Positions 1 to 9,276 of a stretch of DNA of 64,000 nt are shown here, piece after piece. A program made the translations under genes and the position numbers. The stretch covers positions 62,001 to 126,000 of the forward strand of contig JAVLUO010000005.1 of assembly GCA_031628995.1 (NCBI GenBank). The letters run 5' to 3'. The stretch's first letter is position 1. Each line of letters starts with the position of its first letter. Source of the stretch: Bacillota bacterium LX-D (GTDB taxonomy: Bacteria > Bacillota > DUOV01 > Zhaonellaceae). The notes under the pieces are model-generated. The model had not been told where the DNA came from and ran no database searches. It was given only the letters and a program-made list of their open reading frames with translations.

Positions 1-372
1 CTTGCCAATGACCTTAATTCACACTTTTCAACTGACATAAAAGTTACTTATATAGATAATCTAACTGAAGAAGAAGTTAGTGAGGCAGATTTAATAATAA
101 ATACAACTCCAGTTGGTATGTATCCCCAAGTAAATGATCTGGCACCTTTAAAAGTTAAATTTTTGCATTCTAATCAGTTTGTTTGCGATTTAATTTATAA
201 TCCATTTGAAACAAAGTTATTACAAGAGGCCAGAAAAAAAGGTTGCCGAACCCTGAATGGATTAGGAATGTTAGTATACCAAGGGGCAGAGGCATTTTCT
301 TATTGGACTGGTCAAGAGGCACCTATAGATTTGATGTCGAAAGCTGTTTTGAAATCCCTGCTAAATAATTAG
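1..372 (+). CDS. aroE: Shikimate dehydrogenase, C-terminal part (5' end outside window)
   Basis: The frame is open from base 1, so the N-terminal part lies outside the window. AroE reduces 3-dehydroshikimate to shikimate with NADPH in aromatic amino acid synthesis. The fragment shows the family motif NTTPVGM (visible residues 34-40) and the C-terminal block GLGMLVYQGAEAF, whose Gln lies near the shikimate pocket. It heads a cluster with aroC, aroK and aroB, interrupted only by a MerR-like gene. The family assignment is firm; nothing can be said about its start or promoter. Confidence 0.93.
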   Translation, partial: LANDLNSHFSTDIKVTYIDNLTEEEVSEADLIINTTPVGMYPQVNDLAPLKVKFLHSNQFVCDLIYNPFETKLLQEARKKGCRTLNGLGMLVYQGAEAFSYWTGQEAPIDLMSKAVLKSLLNN

Positions 373-444
373 AAAAGTAATAGTATGAAAAATATTGACA
401 GAAAAAAGTTCTCACTTTTAGGAGGATTTTTCTATTTCCTTGTT

Positions 445-467
445 AAATTGCTAAATAATAGCAATTT
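445..467. repeat. Perfect 9-bp inverted repeat before the MerR-like gene
   Basis: Arms AAATTGCTA and TAGCAATTT are separated by AATAA and end 17 bases before the preferred ATG. No T-run follows, so it does not look like a terminator. Its symmetry and position fit an operator for the downstream MerR-like protein or a 5' hairpin; the function is inference. Confidence 0.55.
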
Positions 468-484
468 ACAGGGAGTTGATTACT

Positions 485-958
485 ATGTCGGAAAAACTTA
501 CAATTCAGCAAGTTAGCAATATTTTGCAAGTAGAAATTAGCACACTACGTTTTTGGGAAAAAGAATTTGAAGAATATTTAATGATTAAAAGTAGCAAAGG
601 TATACGCAAACGCTACGGGCAGGAACAACTTGAAATATTTTCACAAATTAAGGAGCTTTTACAAACTGAACAATACACTATTAAAGGTGCAAAAAGAAGG
701 CTTGAGCTAGAAAGAACATTGACAAATGCTTTAGGAGTTGAGCAAAACTTTAAAACAACAGTATTTCATATGTTGAATTCTATCATGTCAGAGTTACAAA
801 AAACTCGAGAAGAAAGCCAAAAATTGACTAGGGAAATTCAATTATTAAGAATGGAAAAAGAAATAATAGAAGGTAAATTGTTGGAAGAACAGAATAAAGG
901 TATATTTGAATTTTTAAAAGGGAAATGGCAGATTAAGAGGACAGGTGAAGTAAGTTAG
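485..958 (+). CDS. MerR-like helix-turn-helix regulator with coiled-coil tail
   Basis: The N-terminal 70 residues form a MerR-type winged helix: LTIQQVSNILQVEISTLRFW followed by the wing and RKRYGQEQLEIF. After this comes a long charged helical region (about residues 95-145, rich in E, K, L and Q) likely to be a dimerisation coiled coil. No ligand-binding domain or metal-binding cysteines are seen. ATG 485 is preferred over TTG 476 because GGGAG at 471-475 is correctly spaced only for the ATG. It lies between aroE and aroC, so control of the aro cluster is possible but unproven. A perfect palindrome just upstream may be its own operator. Confidence 0.75.
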   Translation: MSEKLTIQQVSNILQVEISTLRFWEKEFEEYLMIKSSKGIRKRYGQEQLEIFSQIKELLQTEQYTIKGAKRRLELERTLTNALGVEQNFKTTVFHMLNSIMSELQKTREESQKLTREIQLLRMEKEIIEGKLLEEQNKGIFEFLKGKWQIKRTGEVS

Positions 959-1050
959 CTGGGTTCTTTCGGTTTTATAATTTTAATTACAAAGCTAAAC
1001 ATTTTTAGAAAAGATATAATATTATTAATATATATTAAAGGAGAGTTGAC

Positions 1051-2208
1051 ATGCTGCGTTTTTTAACAGCTGGTGAGTCGCATGGAAAATGTTTGACGGC
1101 TATAATCGAGGGGTTTCCTGCGGGATTAAATTTAACTGCAGATTATATTAACAAAGAATTGGCTAGGAGGCAGCATGGCTATGGTCGGGGAGCAAGAATG
1201 GAAATTGAACATGACCAGGTTAGTATTCTTTCTGGCATTCGCGGAGGGAAAACTCTTGGCAGTCCAATAACTCTAAATATAAGTAATAAAGATTGGGAAA
1301 ATTGGCAGAATATTATGAGTCCCGAGGAAGAAGCTGATTTAAATTTAGGAACAATCACTAAGCCCCGACCAGGCCATGCAGACCTAAGCGGAGCAATAAA
1401 ATATGAACATAAGGATCTCCGTAATGTATTAGAACGAAGCAGCGCACGAGAAACAGCTACTAGAGTTGCAGTTGGAGCTGTTGCAAAGAAACTTTTACAG
1501 GAAATTAATATAGAGATTATTTCCCATGTGATTAGTATTGGTGATGTAAAAAGTTTAGGGCCTATTAGTATTCAAGATATAAAACAAAAAGCTTCGAATT
1601 CACCAGTTTTTTGTGCAGATATTGAAACCGAAAAAGCCATGTTGCAAGCAATTGACCGAGCCAAAGACAATAAGGACACTTTGGGAGGGATTTTTGAAGT
1701 CATTGTTTTAAACATGCCTATGGGAATTGGTAGCTTTGTACATTGGGATAGAAAGTTAGATGCTATGTTGGCACAAGGCTTAATGAGCATTCAAGCTATT
1801 AAAGGAGTAGAATTTGGCATTGGCTTTCGCAGTGCAGCATTACCTGGATCTAGGGTGCAGGATGAAATAGCCTATAACCAAGAGCAGGGGTTTTTTCATT
1901 TAACCAATAATGCTGGGGGCTTAGAAGGCGGAATGACTAACGGTGAGCCATTGATTATTAGGGCAGCAATGAAACCGATACCTACATTAATGCAACCCTT
2001 GGCAAGCGTAGATTTGCATACTAAAGAACCTTTTAACGCTGCGGTTGAACGTTCTGATGTTTGTGCTGTTCCTGCTGCTTCTGTTATAGGAGAAGCAGTC
2101 GTTGCTTTTACCTTAGCGCAAGCTATTCTGGAAAAGTTTGGAGGAGACACTTTGGAAGAAATAAAGGATAGAGTAAATAAATATCGTGAATATCTGAGGC
2201 AGGTTTAA
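1051..2208 (+). CDS. aroC: Chorismate synthase
   Basis: Converts EPSP to chorismate, the last common step of the shikimate pathway, using reduced FMN. The 385-residue length is normal. Family signatures are TAGESHG near the N-terminus, [13 protein letters not shown], and [16 protein letters not shown]. An AAAGGAGAG ribosome site precedes the ATG. Two bases separate it from aroK, and aroB follows, so the three form one operon. No unusual residues were noticed. Confidence 0.97.
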   Translation: MLRFLTAGESHGKCLTAIIEGFPAGLNLTADYINKELARRQHGYGRGARMEIEHDQVSILSGIRGGKTLGSPITLNISNKDWENWQNIMSPEEEADLNLGTITKPRPGHADLSGAIKYEHKDLRNVLERSSARETATRVAVGAVAKKLLQEINIEIISHVISIGDVKSLGPISIQDIKQKASNSPVFCADIETEKAMLQAIDRAKDNKDTLGGIFEVIVLNMPMGIGSFVHWDRKLDAMLAQGLMSIQAIKGVEFGIGFRSAALPGSRVQDEIAYNQEQGFFHLTNNAGGLEGGMTNGEPLIIRAAMKPIPTLMQPLASVDLHTKEPFNAAVERSDVCAVPAASVIGEAVVAFTLAQAILEKFGGDTLEEIKDRVNKYREYLRQV

Positions 2209-2210
2209 TT

Positions 2211-2753
2211 ATGGGACAGCAACTAAATATTATATTGATAGGATTTATGGGAACTGGGAAAAGCAGTGTTGGACGGAAATTAGCTAGAAAACTGAATAAA
2301 GAATTTATAGATACTGATCAAGAAATAGAACAGTTAATTGGTTTGAATATTACACAAATATTTAAAAAATATGGAGAGGTAAGATTTAGGTCTGAAGAAA
2401 AACTAATGATTGAAAAAATTGCCTCTAAAAGAAATTGTGTAATTAGTACGGGGGGAGGTACTGTCTTAGATCCTGATAACGTTGCAATACTCAAAAATAA
2501 TGGGATATTAATCTGCTTAACGGCTTCGCCTGCAACTGTTCTTTCGCGAGTAGGTAAAAATAATAATCGGCCAATGCTTAAAAATAAGTCGTCATTAGAG
2601 TTAATTTCAAGCCTTATTGATGAACGCAAACCATATTATAAGTGTGCTGATTTTTCCGTTGATACATCAGACTTAGATATAGATGAAATAGTGGAAAAAA
2701 TTTTTTTGTTTTTAGATGAAAGAGGTTTATTGAATGCAGAAGTTAATGGTTGA
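2211..2753 (+). CDS. aroK: Shikimate kinase
   Basis: Phosphorylates shikimate at the 3-hydroxyl with ATP. The 180-residue protein has the P-loop GFMGTGKSS (residues 11-19), the IDTDQEIE substrate-binding segment, the RFRSEE motif and the STGGGTV loop, all in family order. It starts two bases after aroC, and its last 20 bases overlap aroB in another frame, implying translational coupling within the aro operon. Confidence 0.95.
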   Translation: MGQQLNIILIGFMGTGKSSVGRKLARKLNKEFIDTDQEIEQLIGLNITQIFKKYGEVRFRSEEKLMIEKIASKRNCVISTGGGTVLDPDNVAILKNNGILICLTASPATVLSRVGKNNNRPMLKNKSSLELISSLIDERKPYYKCADFSVDTSDLDIDEIVEKIFLFLDERGLLNAEVNG

Positions 2754-3807
2754 TTTAAAAGAAAAAAGCTATCCGATATATATCGGAAAAAATCTATTGG
2801 GGAAAATAGGTGAAATATTATTAGATTACTCTTTAAGCAAAAATTGCTTAGTTATTTCAAATAATACAGTTTTTAGCTTATATGGTGAAAAGCTTATAAC
2901 GTCCCTTCAAAATTACGGGTTTAATCCTAGAATTGCTTTAGTAGAAGATGGTGAAGGGGCAAAAGCTTTAAGTTGGGCCAATACTTTGTATAATCAGGCC
3001 ATAGATGCCTCTTTGGATAGGTTATCACCAATTATTGCTTTAGGTGGTGGAGTCGTTGGTGATCTGGCTGGTTTTATTGCAGCTACCTATTTACGCGGAA
3101 TTCCTTTTATACAAGTCCCTACTACATTGTTAGCACAAGTTGATAGTAGTGTAGGGGGGAAAGTTGCAATTAACCATCCTCGAGGCAAAAACCTGATTGG
3201 ATCATTTTATCAGCCGAAGTTGGTGGTTACTGATTTAACCACTCTTGTAACACTTCCCGAACGAGAAGTTAAAGCTGGTATGGCTGAAATTATAAAATAC
3301 GGTGTTATATGGGATGGCGAATTTTATCAATATATCAAAAATAACTGGAACGGAGTTTTTAGATTTGACTTTGAAATATTAAAAAACATTGTTACTCATT
3401 CATGTAAAATAAAGGCTGAAATTATAGGAAAAGACGAATTGGAAAACGAAGTAAGAATCATTCTTAATTTTGGCCATACCATTGGACATGCTTTAGAAAC
3501 ATTAACTGGCTATACCAAATATAGGCATGGGGAAGCAGTAGCTGTTGGCATGGTTATTGCTGCTAATATTGCTCTTCAAAAAGGTTTGGTTACTGAAATA
3601 GTTAAGAATGATATTGCGGAATTTATAAATTCCATAGGCTTACCTACTGAAATTCCTTCTGAACTTAAACCAGAAAAAATAGTAGAATGTGTTCACCACG
3701 ATAAAAAGATGAAGAATGGGTTAATTCAACTAATTCTGCCTCAAAAGTTAGGTAAGGCAATTTCAATGAATTTAAAACCGGAGGAAATCTTGCTTTATCT
3801 TAGTTAA
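2734..3807 (+). CDS. aroB: 3-dehydroquinate synthase
   Basis: Makes 3-dehydroquinate from DAHP using NAD and a divalent metal. The 357 residues carry GGGVVGDLAGFIAATYLRG, VPTTLLAQVDSSVGGK and the metal-ligand regions AEIIKYG and NFGHTIGHALE. The start overlaps the end of aroK; an AGAGG sequence precedes ATG 2734, and an in-frame ATG at 2746 is an alternative. It is the last aro gene before the pilus operon, 17 bases upstream of pilB. Confidence 0.96.
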   Translation: MQKLMVDLKEKSYPIYIGKNLLGKIGEILLDYSLSKNCLVISNNTVFSLYGEKLITSLQNYGFNPRIALVEDGEGAKALSWANTLYNQAIDASLDRLSPIIALGGGVVGDLAGFIAATYLRGIPFIQVPTTLLAQVDSSVGGKVAINHPRGKNLIGSFYQPKLVVTDLTTLVTLPEREVKAGMAEIIKYGVIWDGEFYQYIKNNWNGVFRFDFEILKNIVTHSCKIKAEIIGKDELENEVRIILNFGHTIGHALETLTGYTKYRHGEAVAVGMVIAANIALQKGLVTEIVKNDIAEFINSIGLPTEIPSELKPEKIVECVHHDKKMKNGLIQLILPQKLGKAISMNLKPEEILLYLS

Positions 3808-3824
3808 GAGAGTTAGGTGATTTT

Positions 3825-5222
3825 ATGGTTTTACAAAAAAACTTAGGTGAATTTTTAATCGAAAAGGGGTTAATTTCCTGGGAACAGTTGCAAAAAGCCT
3901 TAAGTATTCAAAAACCAAAACAAAATTTAGGACAACTTCTAATTAAATTGGGTTTTATTTCTGAGGATGAGTTTTTAAGCGTTCTAAAAAATGAATTTGA
4001 TGAACAAAAAGAACCTATTAAACCTATTAATGAAAAGCTAAATAATAATTATCTTATTGATGGCAGAGCTCCTATTATAAAATTAGTAGATGAATTAATA
4101 GAGGAAGCTATTGGAAGACAAGCTAGTGATATTCATATTGAGCCCCAAGAAGACCGTTCCCTTAGGGTTAGATTTAGGATAGATGGACAATTACAGGAAT
4201 ATACAACTTTATCAAAAGATGTTGCTCCTAATTTCATTGCTAGAATTAAGATTATGGCCGATATAGATATTACTGAAAAAAGGATTCCTCAGGATGGTAG
4301 AACTAGGGTTATATTCAAAAACCAAGAAATTGATCTTCGTATCTCTTCCGTACCATTAATCTTTGGCGAGAAAATTGTAATACGTATTTTAGATAAAGAA
4401 AAGAGATTTATTAACCTTGAAAAATTAGGGCTAGAATCAGAACAATTTGAAGAATACAAGAAAATGTTAAGAACCACCCAAGGTATGATCTTAATTACAG
4501 GTCCAACTAGTAGTGGCAAAACTACTACTCTTTATGCTAGTTTAAAAACAATTAATAGTTTAGAAAAAAATATTGTAACTATTGAGGATCCTGTAGAATA
4601 CGTATTAGAGGGTATAAACCAAATGGGAGTAAATCAGAAGACAGGATTAACATTTGCTCTGGGGCTTCGTTCCATCTTACGTCAAGATCCCGATGTTATT
4701 ATGGTAGGAGAAATAAGGGATAATGAAACAGCTGATATAGCAATACGAGCTGCTACTACGGGTCAGTTAGTATTAAGCACATTACATACGAATGATGCAG
4801 CAGGAGCTTTACCCCGTTTAATCAATATGGGTGTAGAGCCTTTTTTAGTTGCTTCAGCTGTAATTGCAGTTGTTTCGCAAAGGTTGGTTCGTAAAATTTG
4901 CCCTTATTGCAAGGAAGGTTATGAGGTAGCTAAAAACTCTTTGGAGAGGTTACTTTTAGGTAATGTTCAAGATGATTTAAGATTACATCGAGGAAAAGGG
5001 TGTGCAGAATGTGCTGGGACGGGCTATAAAGGAAGAACGGCAATTTTTGAGTTGTTACCTATAGACGAGGATATACAATATTTTGTGATGCAAAAAATGC
5101 CTTCAAAGGAAATTAAAAAACAAGCAATTAAAAAAGGAATGTTAACATTAAGAGAAAATGGCATTAGGAAAGTTTTAAATGGAAGTACAACTTTAGACGA
5201 AGTTATGAGAGTAATTGGTTGA
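3825..5222 (+). CDS. pilB: Type IV pilus assembly ATPase PilB
   Basis: Cytoplasmic hexameric ATPase that powers pilus extension. The 465-residue protein has one N-terminal GspE/MshEN-like domain (about residues 5-55), then the catalytic domain. This has Walker A GPTSSGKTTT near residue 226, the Asp-box region, Walker B with DPDVIMVGEIRD, and a zinc-binding CPYC...CAEC pair. It is shorter than the usual ~560 residues because only one N-terminal repeat is present. It opens the pilus operon; pilT overlaps or follows closely. Confidence 0.94.
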   Translation: MVLQKNLGEFLIEKGLISWEQLQKALSIQKPKQNLGQLLIKLGFISEDEFLSVLKNEFDEQKEPIKPINEKLNNNYLIDGRAPIIKLVDELIEEAIGRQASDIHIEPQEDRSLRVRFRIDGQLQEYTTLSKDVAPNFIARIKIMADIDITEKRIPQDGRTRVIFKNQEIDLRISSVPLIFGEKIVIRILDKEKRFINLEKLGLESEQFEEYKKMLRTTQGMILITGPTSSGKTTTLYASLKTINSLEKNIVTIEDPVEYVLEGINQMGVNQKTGLTFALGLRSILRQDPDVIMVGEIRDNETADIAIRAATTGQLVLSTLHTNDAAGALPRLINMGVEPFLVASAVIAVVSQRLVRKICPYCKEGYEVAKNSLERLLLGNVQDDLRLHRGKGCAECAGTGYKGRTAIFELLPIDEDIQYFVMQKMPSKEIKKQAIKKGMLTLRENGIRKVLNGSTTLDEVMRVIG

Positions 5223-5235
5223 TGGAGGCTTGGTT

Positions 5236-6285
5236 ATGCTTTTGAAAGATATATTACAATCTGCTCTTAATAAAAAGGCCTCAGATATTCATTTGACTGT
5301 TGGGCAAAGGCCAGTTTTTAGAGTAAATGGAAGCTTAGAACCTCAACTTGACTTTGAAAATATTTCTCCAGAAAAGAATGAGCTTTTTACTAAAGAAATG
5401 TTGGACAGTTCAAAGCTCAGCTTATTACAACAAAATGGTGAACTTGATTTTGCTTATTCAATTGCTGGACTTGGACGATTTAGGGTTAATGCATTTTATC
5501 AAAGGGGATCCATTAGTTTAGTACTAAGAATTATTAATTCTTCAATTTTGTCTTTTGAAGAATTAAATTTACCAACTATTTTAAATGAATTTACTAAGAA
5601 AAATAGTGGAATTGTTTTAGTTACTGGGCCAACGGGAAGCGGTAAATCAACAACTTTAGCTGCTTTAATTGACAAAATTAATAATGAACATAATTGCCAT
5701 ATTATTACTTTGGAAGACCCTATTGAATATACGCATAAACATAAAAAAAGCATTGTTAATCAAAGGGAAATTGGTTCAGATTCAAGATGTTTTGCAGCTG
5801 CTTTAAGGGCTGCTTTGCGCCAAGATCCCGATGTTATTATGGTAGGAGAAATGCGAGATTTAGAAACCATTAGTACTGCTTTAACTGCTGCCGAGACTGG
5901 CCATTTAGTTTTTGCCACATTGCATACAAGTTCAGCATCCCAGACAATAGATCGCATTATTGATGTATTTCCCAATCACCAACAGCAACAGGTTCGCATT
6001 CAATTAGCAGATAGCTTGCAAGGAATTGTATCTCAGCAACTTATTCCACTGAAAAATTTGAAAGGACGAGTTGCTGCATTTGAAGTTTTAGTTGCTTCTA
6101 CTGCCATTCGTAATTTAATTAGAGAAGGAAAGACGTATCAGATTATCTCCAGCATTCAAACTGGAGCAAAGTATGGAATGGTTTCAATGGATATGGCGTT
6201 AAATAATTTGCTTCAAAAGGGTTTAATTAGCCAAGAGGAATTTTTAGCTAGAAATACTGATAAAAATAGTTACTTTAATAAGTAA
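5236..6285 (+). CDS. pilT: Type IV pilus retraction ATPase PilT
   Basis: ATPase that depolymerises the pilus for twitching motility or DNA uptake. The 349 residues carry Walker A GPTGSGKSTT near residue 131, Walker B with DPDVIMVGEMRD, and the PilT-diagnostic C-terminal AIRNLIREGK motif that separates it from PilB. ATG 5236 was chosen because GGAGG at 5224-5228 is 7 bases upstream; an in-frame TTG at 5215 overlaps pilB but has no ribosome site. It is followed by a 98-base gap before pilC that holds a possible sigma-H promoter. Confidence 0.95.
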   Translation: MLLKDILQSALNKKASDIHLTVGQRPVFRVNGSLEPQLDFENISPEKNELFTKEMLDSSKLSLLQQNGELDFAYSIAGLGRFRVNAFYQRGSISLVLRIINSSILSFEELNLPTILNEFTKKNSGIVLVTGPTGSGKSTTLAALIDKINNEHNCHIITLEDPIEYTHKHKKSIVNQREIGSDSRCFAAALRAALRQDPDVIMVGEMRDLETISTALTAAETGHLVFATLHTSSASQTIDRIIDVFPNHQQQQVRIQLADSLQGIVSQQLIPLKNLKGRVAAFEVLVASTAIRNLIREGKTYQIISSIQTGAKYGMVSMDMALNNLLQKGLISQEEFLARNTDKNSYFNK

Positions 6286-6311
6286 TTTTGTTACATTTTG
6301 TTTTTTAATGA

Positions 6312-6336
6312 AGGAATTTACAACTGCATATAGAAT
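6312..6336 (+). promoter_or_regulatory. Possible sigma-H promoter before pilC
   Basis: AGGAATT at 6312 and GAAT at 6333 are 21 bases apart, with purines at the expected flanking positions (GA before AGGA; A three bases before GAAT). This matches the Bacillus sigma-H pattern RnAGGAwWW-N11-12-RnnGAAT. The match is by eye in AT-rich DNA, so a chance hit is possible. Confidence 0.4.
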
Positions 6337-6383
6337 ATAATCAATAATTTAACTTTAATATAAAAAAATGGAGAGCTTGGTTG

Positions 6384-7586
6384 ATGCCTAAATTTTTTTA
6401 TAAGGCAAGAGATGAAATTGGGAAATTATATGAGGGTCGTATAGAAGCTGAAAATATTAATGATGTAGTTAGACAATTACGCAACCAAAATCTTTATATA
6501 ATAAAAATAGTTAATACTGAAGATATATTTAAATTGCAGAATATTTTTAATTTTAGGATACCTCCTTCCGAACTAGCGATTTTTTGCCGCCAATTTTCTT
6601 CTATGTATGATTCTGGTTTACCATTATATACTGTTATAACAATCCTTCAGAATCAAGTGTCAAATAAAAAATTGCATCATGTTCTTAAAAGTGTAGGACA
6701 GAGCTTACAAGAAGGTACTTCACTTGCTGCAGCTTTTGAAAAACATATAGATATTTTGCCAAATATGATGATATCCATGCTTAGGGCAGGGGAAGTTAGT
6801 GGAACCTTGAATAAAATACTACGTCGCATGGCTGTTTATTTTGAAAAAGATTATAACATAAGAGAAAAAATAAAAACTGCTATGATTTATCCTGTCATTT
6901 TAATTTTTGTTTTTTTTATCTCTGCTTATATTGTCTCAAGTTACGTATTGCCAGCTTTTCAAGAAATGGCTATGAGCTTAGGTATTGAATTACCATTTAC
7001 AACTAAATTAATTTTTGGAGTAAATAATTTAATCGTTAATTTCTGGTACTTTTTTGTTTTTGGTCTGGTTATTTTGTTAATACTTATGCAAAAAACTTAT
7101 AAAACGGAAAGGGGAGCAGCTTTATGGAACGAAATTCAACTGAAAATACCAATTTTCGGCGATCTATTGCAGAAAATAATAATTGCTCGTTTTGCTCGAA
7201 TTTTAAGTGTGCTTTTAGATGCCGGTACGCCAATTTTGCTTGCGCTTGAGATGAGCAAAAAAACTGTAAACAATAGAATTATCTTAAAAACCCTAGATGA
7301 AATACAAAGCAGTATTCGTCAAGGAAAAAGTATCTCCAGTTCTTTGTTACACAACAAAGCCTTTCCACCCTTAGTTATTCAGATGATTGAAATTGGAGAA
7401 GAAATTGGACAACTTGATCGGATGCTGGAAAAGCTTAGTACTTTTTATGAGGAAGAAATTAACCATTTAATCGGCAGACTAAACTTATTAATTGAGCCTT
7501 TTACTACAATTATAATGGGCGTTCTTGCAGGTGCTTTTGTCGGCGCGGTTTTACTACCTATCTACAATGCAATTAACTCTCTTTAA
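6384..7586 (+). CDS. pilC: Type IV pilus inner-membrane platform protein PilC
   Basis: Polytopic membrane protein that couples the PilB/PilT motors to pilin assembly. The 400 residues contain two tandem T2SS-F domains (about 65-190 and 265-390), each with FCRQFSSM- or ARFARIL-type openings, and three strongly hydrophobic segments near 165-190, 215-235 and 370-395. GGAGAG at 6370-6375 selects ATG 6384 over the adjacent TTG 6381. The first prepilin gene follows after 34 bases. Confidence 0.93.
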   Translation: MPKFFYKARDEIGKLYEGRIEAENINDVVRQLRNQNLYIIKIVNTEDIFKLQNIFNFRIPPSELAIFCRQFSSMYDSGLPLYTVITILQNQVSNKKLHHVLKSVGQSLQEGTSLAAAFEKHIDILPNMMISMLRAGEVSGTLNKILRRMAVYFEKDYNIREKIKTAMIYPVILIFVFFISAYIVSSYVLPAFQEMAMSLGIELPFTTKLIFGVNNLIVNFWYFFVFGLVILLILMQKTYKTERGAALWNEIQLKIPIFGDLLQKIIIARFARILSVLLDAGTPILLALEMSKKTVNNRIILKTLDEIQSSIRQGKSISSSLLHNKAFPPLVIQMIEIGEEIGQLDRMLEKLSTFYEEEINHLIGRLNLLIEPFTTIIMGVLAGAFVGAVLLPIYNAINSL

Positions 7587-7620
7587 AATATTGCTGTTAA
7601 TTTTTTGGGGGGCTAAGAAT

Positions 7621-7956
7621 ATGTTGAAAATTAGAAAAAGTTTTTTACTTAATAGCAATGGATTTACTTTGTTAGAGCTGCTGGTGGTAATTGTAATCAT
7701 AGGATTGTTAGCTTCAATTGCCATTCCGTCTTTTTCAGACGCGGCTTATAAATCAAAAAATAAAAAGGTAGAGGCAGACATAAGGGTTTTGCAAAGTGCT
7801 GCCGAACTATATTATGCGGAAAATAACAAATACCCTGAAGAATTACATGAATTAGTAGACTCCGATATATTAAAAGAGATACCAAAAGATCCCTGGGGAG
7901 GGGATTATAAAATTGATAATGGAGAAGTGTCTAGTAGTAAAACTTCTGATGAGTAA
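7621..7956 (+). CDS. Major-type prepilin / GspG-like pseudopilin
   Basis: The 111-residue protein has a class III prepilin leader ending NSNG followed by the mature start FTLLELLVVIVIIGLLASI, with Glu at mature position 5. The C-terminal part (YYAENNKYPEELHELV...DPWGGDY) resembles GspG/ComGC-type pilins. A longer reading from 7525 overlaps pilC and lacks a ribosome site; ATG 7621 follows a GGGGGG stretch. It is probably the main pilus subunit, cleaved and N-methylated by a prepilin peptidase not present in this window. Confidence 0.88.
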   Translation: MLKIRKSFLLNSNGFTLLELLVVIVIIGLLASIAIPSFSDAAYKSKNKKVEADIRVLQSAAELYYAENNKYPEELHELVDSDILKEIPKDPWGGDYKIDNGEVSSSKTSDE

Positions 7957-8437
7957 TGAAAAACAAAATGCATTTGAAAAAAATAATAACCAAGGGTTTT
8001 CTTTGCTGGAATTGGTTGTTATTCTAACTATTATTTCATTTTTAACATTTATATATATACCTTCTTTAGGAAAAACAATTGAGAAGCAAAACCTAATAAA
8101 TGCAGCCAGAATAATGACCGTTAACCTGCGAGAAGCCAGACAACTTGCAATTTCCGAGGAAAGGAATATTACTGTTCTTTTTCGGCGACAGCGTGTTCCC
8201 CAAGAACCTAACTCTTATGTAATTCGGTATGGTCCTACTGAAACTTATAAAAAAATATTCATAAAGTCAGGAATTTCACTTGTTAAGACTACTTTTACCT
8301 TGGAAACGCTTACGTTTAATACAATTGGAAATTGTAATGCAGGTACTGTTATTTTGGAAACACCGAACGGTGGAAAAATGTATGTAATTGTTGATAGCGT
8401 AGGGAGAGTAAGAACGAGTGATGTACCGCCTTTATAA
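7949..8437 (+). CDS. Minor prepilin, GspH/FimT-like
   Basis: A leader ending NNNQG precedes FSLLELVVILTIISFLTF, a type III signal with Glu at +5. The remaining region (AARIMTVNLREARQLAISEERN) resembles GspH/FimT minor pilins. ATG 7949 overlaps the previous stop codon by 8 bases, suggesting translational coupling. Alternative in-frame starts are TTG 7913 and ATG 7919; none has an ideal ribosome site, so the N-terminus is uncertain. It probably helps initiate pilus assembly. Confidence 0.8.
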   Translation: MSNEKQNAFEKNNNQGFSLLELVVILTIISFLTFIYIPSLGKTIEKQNLINAARIMTVNLREARQLAISEERNITVLFRRQRVPQEPNSYVIRYGPTETYKKIFIKSGISLVKTTFTLETLTFNTIGNCNAGTVILETPNGGKMYVIVDSVGRVRTSDVPPL

Positions 8438-8792
8438 TACTTCAGGTTATTTATTAATTGAATTAGTTATAACTACTGTAATTATATCATCTACCCTTGT
8501 CGGTGGGATGCTTTTTTATGAATTAGGTGCTAAGATTGAAAATCAATCTGATCTAGAGTTAAAGGCTTTATATCTTGGACAAGCAAAAATTGAAAATTTA
8601 ATTGGCACATTTAATTCGCAGGATACTTTTCTACCTACTGGATCGAATACTGAAATTATTGGTAGGTATGAAATAAATACAAAAATATTTGAAACCGATT
8701 CTAACGTACAAATGATTCAGGTTACAGTAAAATATATTATTTATAACAAAACTAAAGAGGTAAATTTAACTACAGAGGTGTTTAAATATTAA
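8421..8792 (+). CDS. Minor prepilin, PilV/GspI-like
   Basis: The 123-residue protein has a short leader MYRLYNTSG followed by YLLIELVITTVIISSTLVGG. The residue after the cleavage Gly is Tyr rather than the usual Phe or Met, but Glu at +5 is kept. The motif ALYLGQAKIENLI resembles PilV/GspI minor pilins. The gene overlaps the preceding prepilin by 17 bases in another frame. ATG 8421 is used; GTG 8418 is directly in front and equally possible. Confidence 0.75.
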   Translation: MYRLYNTSGYLLIELVITTVIISSTLVGGMLFYELGAKIENQSDLELKALYLGQAKIENLIGTFNSQDTFLPTGSNTEIIGRYEINTKIFETDSNVQMIQVTVKYIIYNKTKEVNLTTEVFKY

Positions 8793-9264
8793 TTTAAAGA
8801 AAGTGGAAGAAGGATTCACTCTAATTGAATTAGTTGTTACATTAACAATACTTAGTTTAATAATGTTACCGGTATTAAATTTGCAGGCTTTAAGTATCAA
8901 GGCTTATAAAAGATTTGATGCGGGTATAGAGCTTATGCAGCATCTTAGTATTGCCATGGAGTCTGTGGGCAGCGATATTAGAAAAGCAAGTTCTATTAGT
9001 TTTAGTTCGGAGTTAAGCAAGCTAGTTTTGAATACTAAGGATGGTGTTATAACTTATAGATTGGAAAATGAAAATATTTTCGGTCCATCGGGAGTTAGAG
9101 GAAAACAGCTATGGAAAAATTATGCTAATGACCCAATAGCAAGCTATTTAAACAGCTTTAATGTTAAAGTGGAAAATAATTTTGCCAAAGTTAAATTGAC
9201 TGCAATTAAGCCGAATGGTGAAAATGTAGTTTTAGAGAATATGTTTTTTCTCAGAAATAAATAG
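8788..9264 (+). CDS. Minor prepilin, PilW/GspJ-like, probable ATT start
   Basis: The mature part starts FTLIELVVTLTILSLIML, a clear prepilin segment with Glu at +5. The only ordinary in-frame start, GTG 8803, would leave a four-residue acidic leader (MEEG) and has no ribosome site. ATT at 8788 is 7 bases after GAGGTG (8775-8780) and would give the usual basic leader MNLKKVEEG. This ATT also overlaps the previous stop codon. The next gene shows the same arrangement. The body resembles PilW/GspJ pilins. Confidence 0.72.
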   Translation: MNLKKVEEGFTLIELVVTLTILSLIMLPVLNLQALSIKAYKRFDAGIELMQHLSIAMESVGSDIRKASSISFSSELSKLVLNTKDGVITYRLENENIFGPSGVRGKQLWKNYANDPIASYLNSFNVKVENNFAKVKLTAIKPNGENVVLENMFFLRNK

Positions 9265-9276
9265 GAGGTGTTATTT

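Noticed and set aside
7525-7620. N-terminal extension of the first prepilin into pilC
   Set aside because: No ribosome site, and it would put 32 residues of shifted pilC sequence before a normal prepilin leader.
9268-9270. GTG as start of the PilX-like gene
   Set aside because: The codon is part of the AGGAGGTG ribosome site and cannot be the initiation codon for it.
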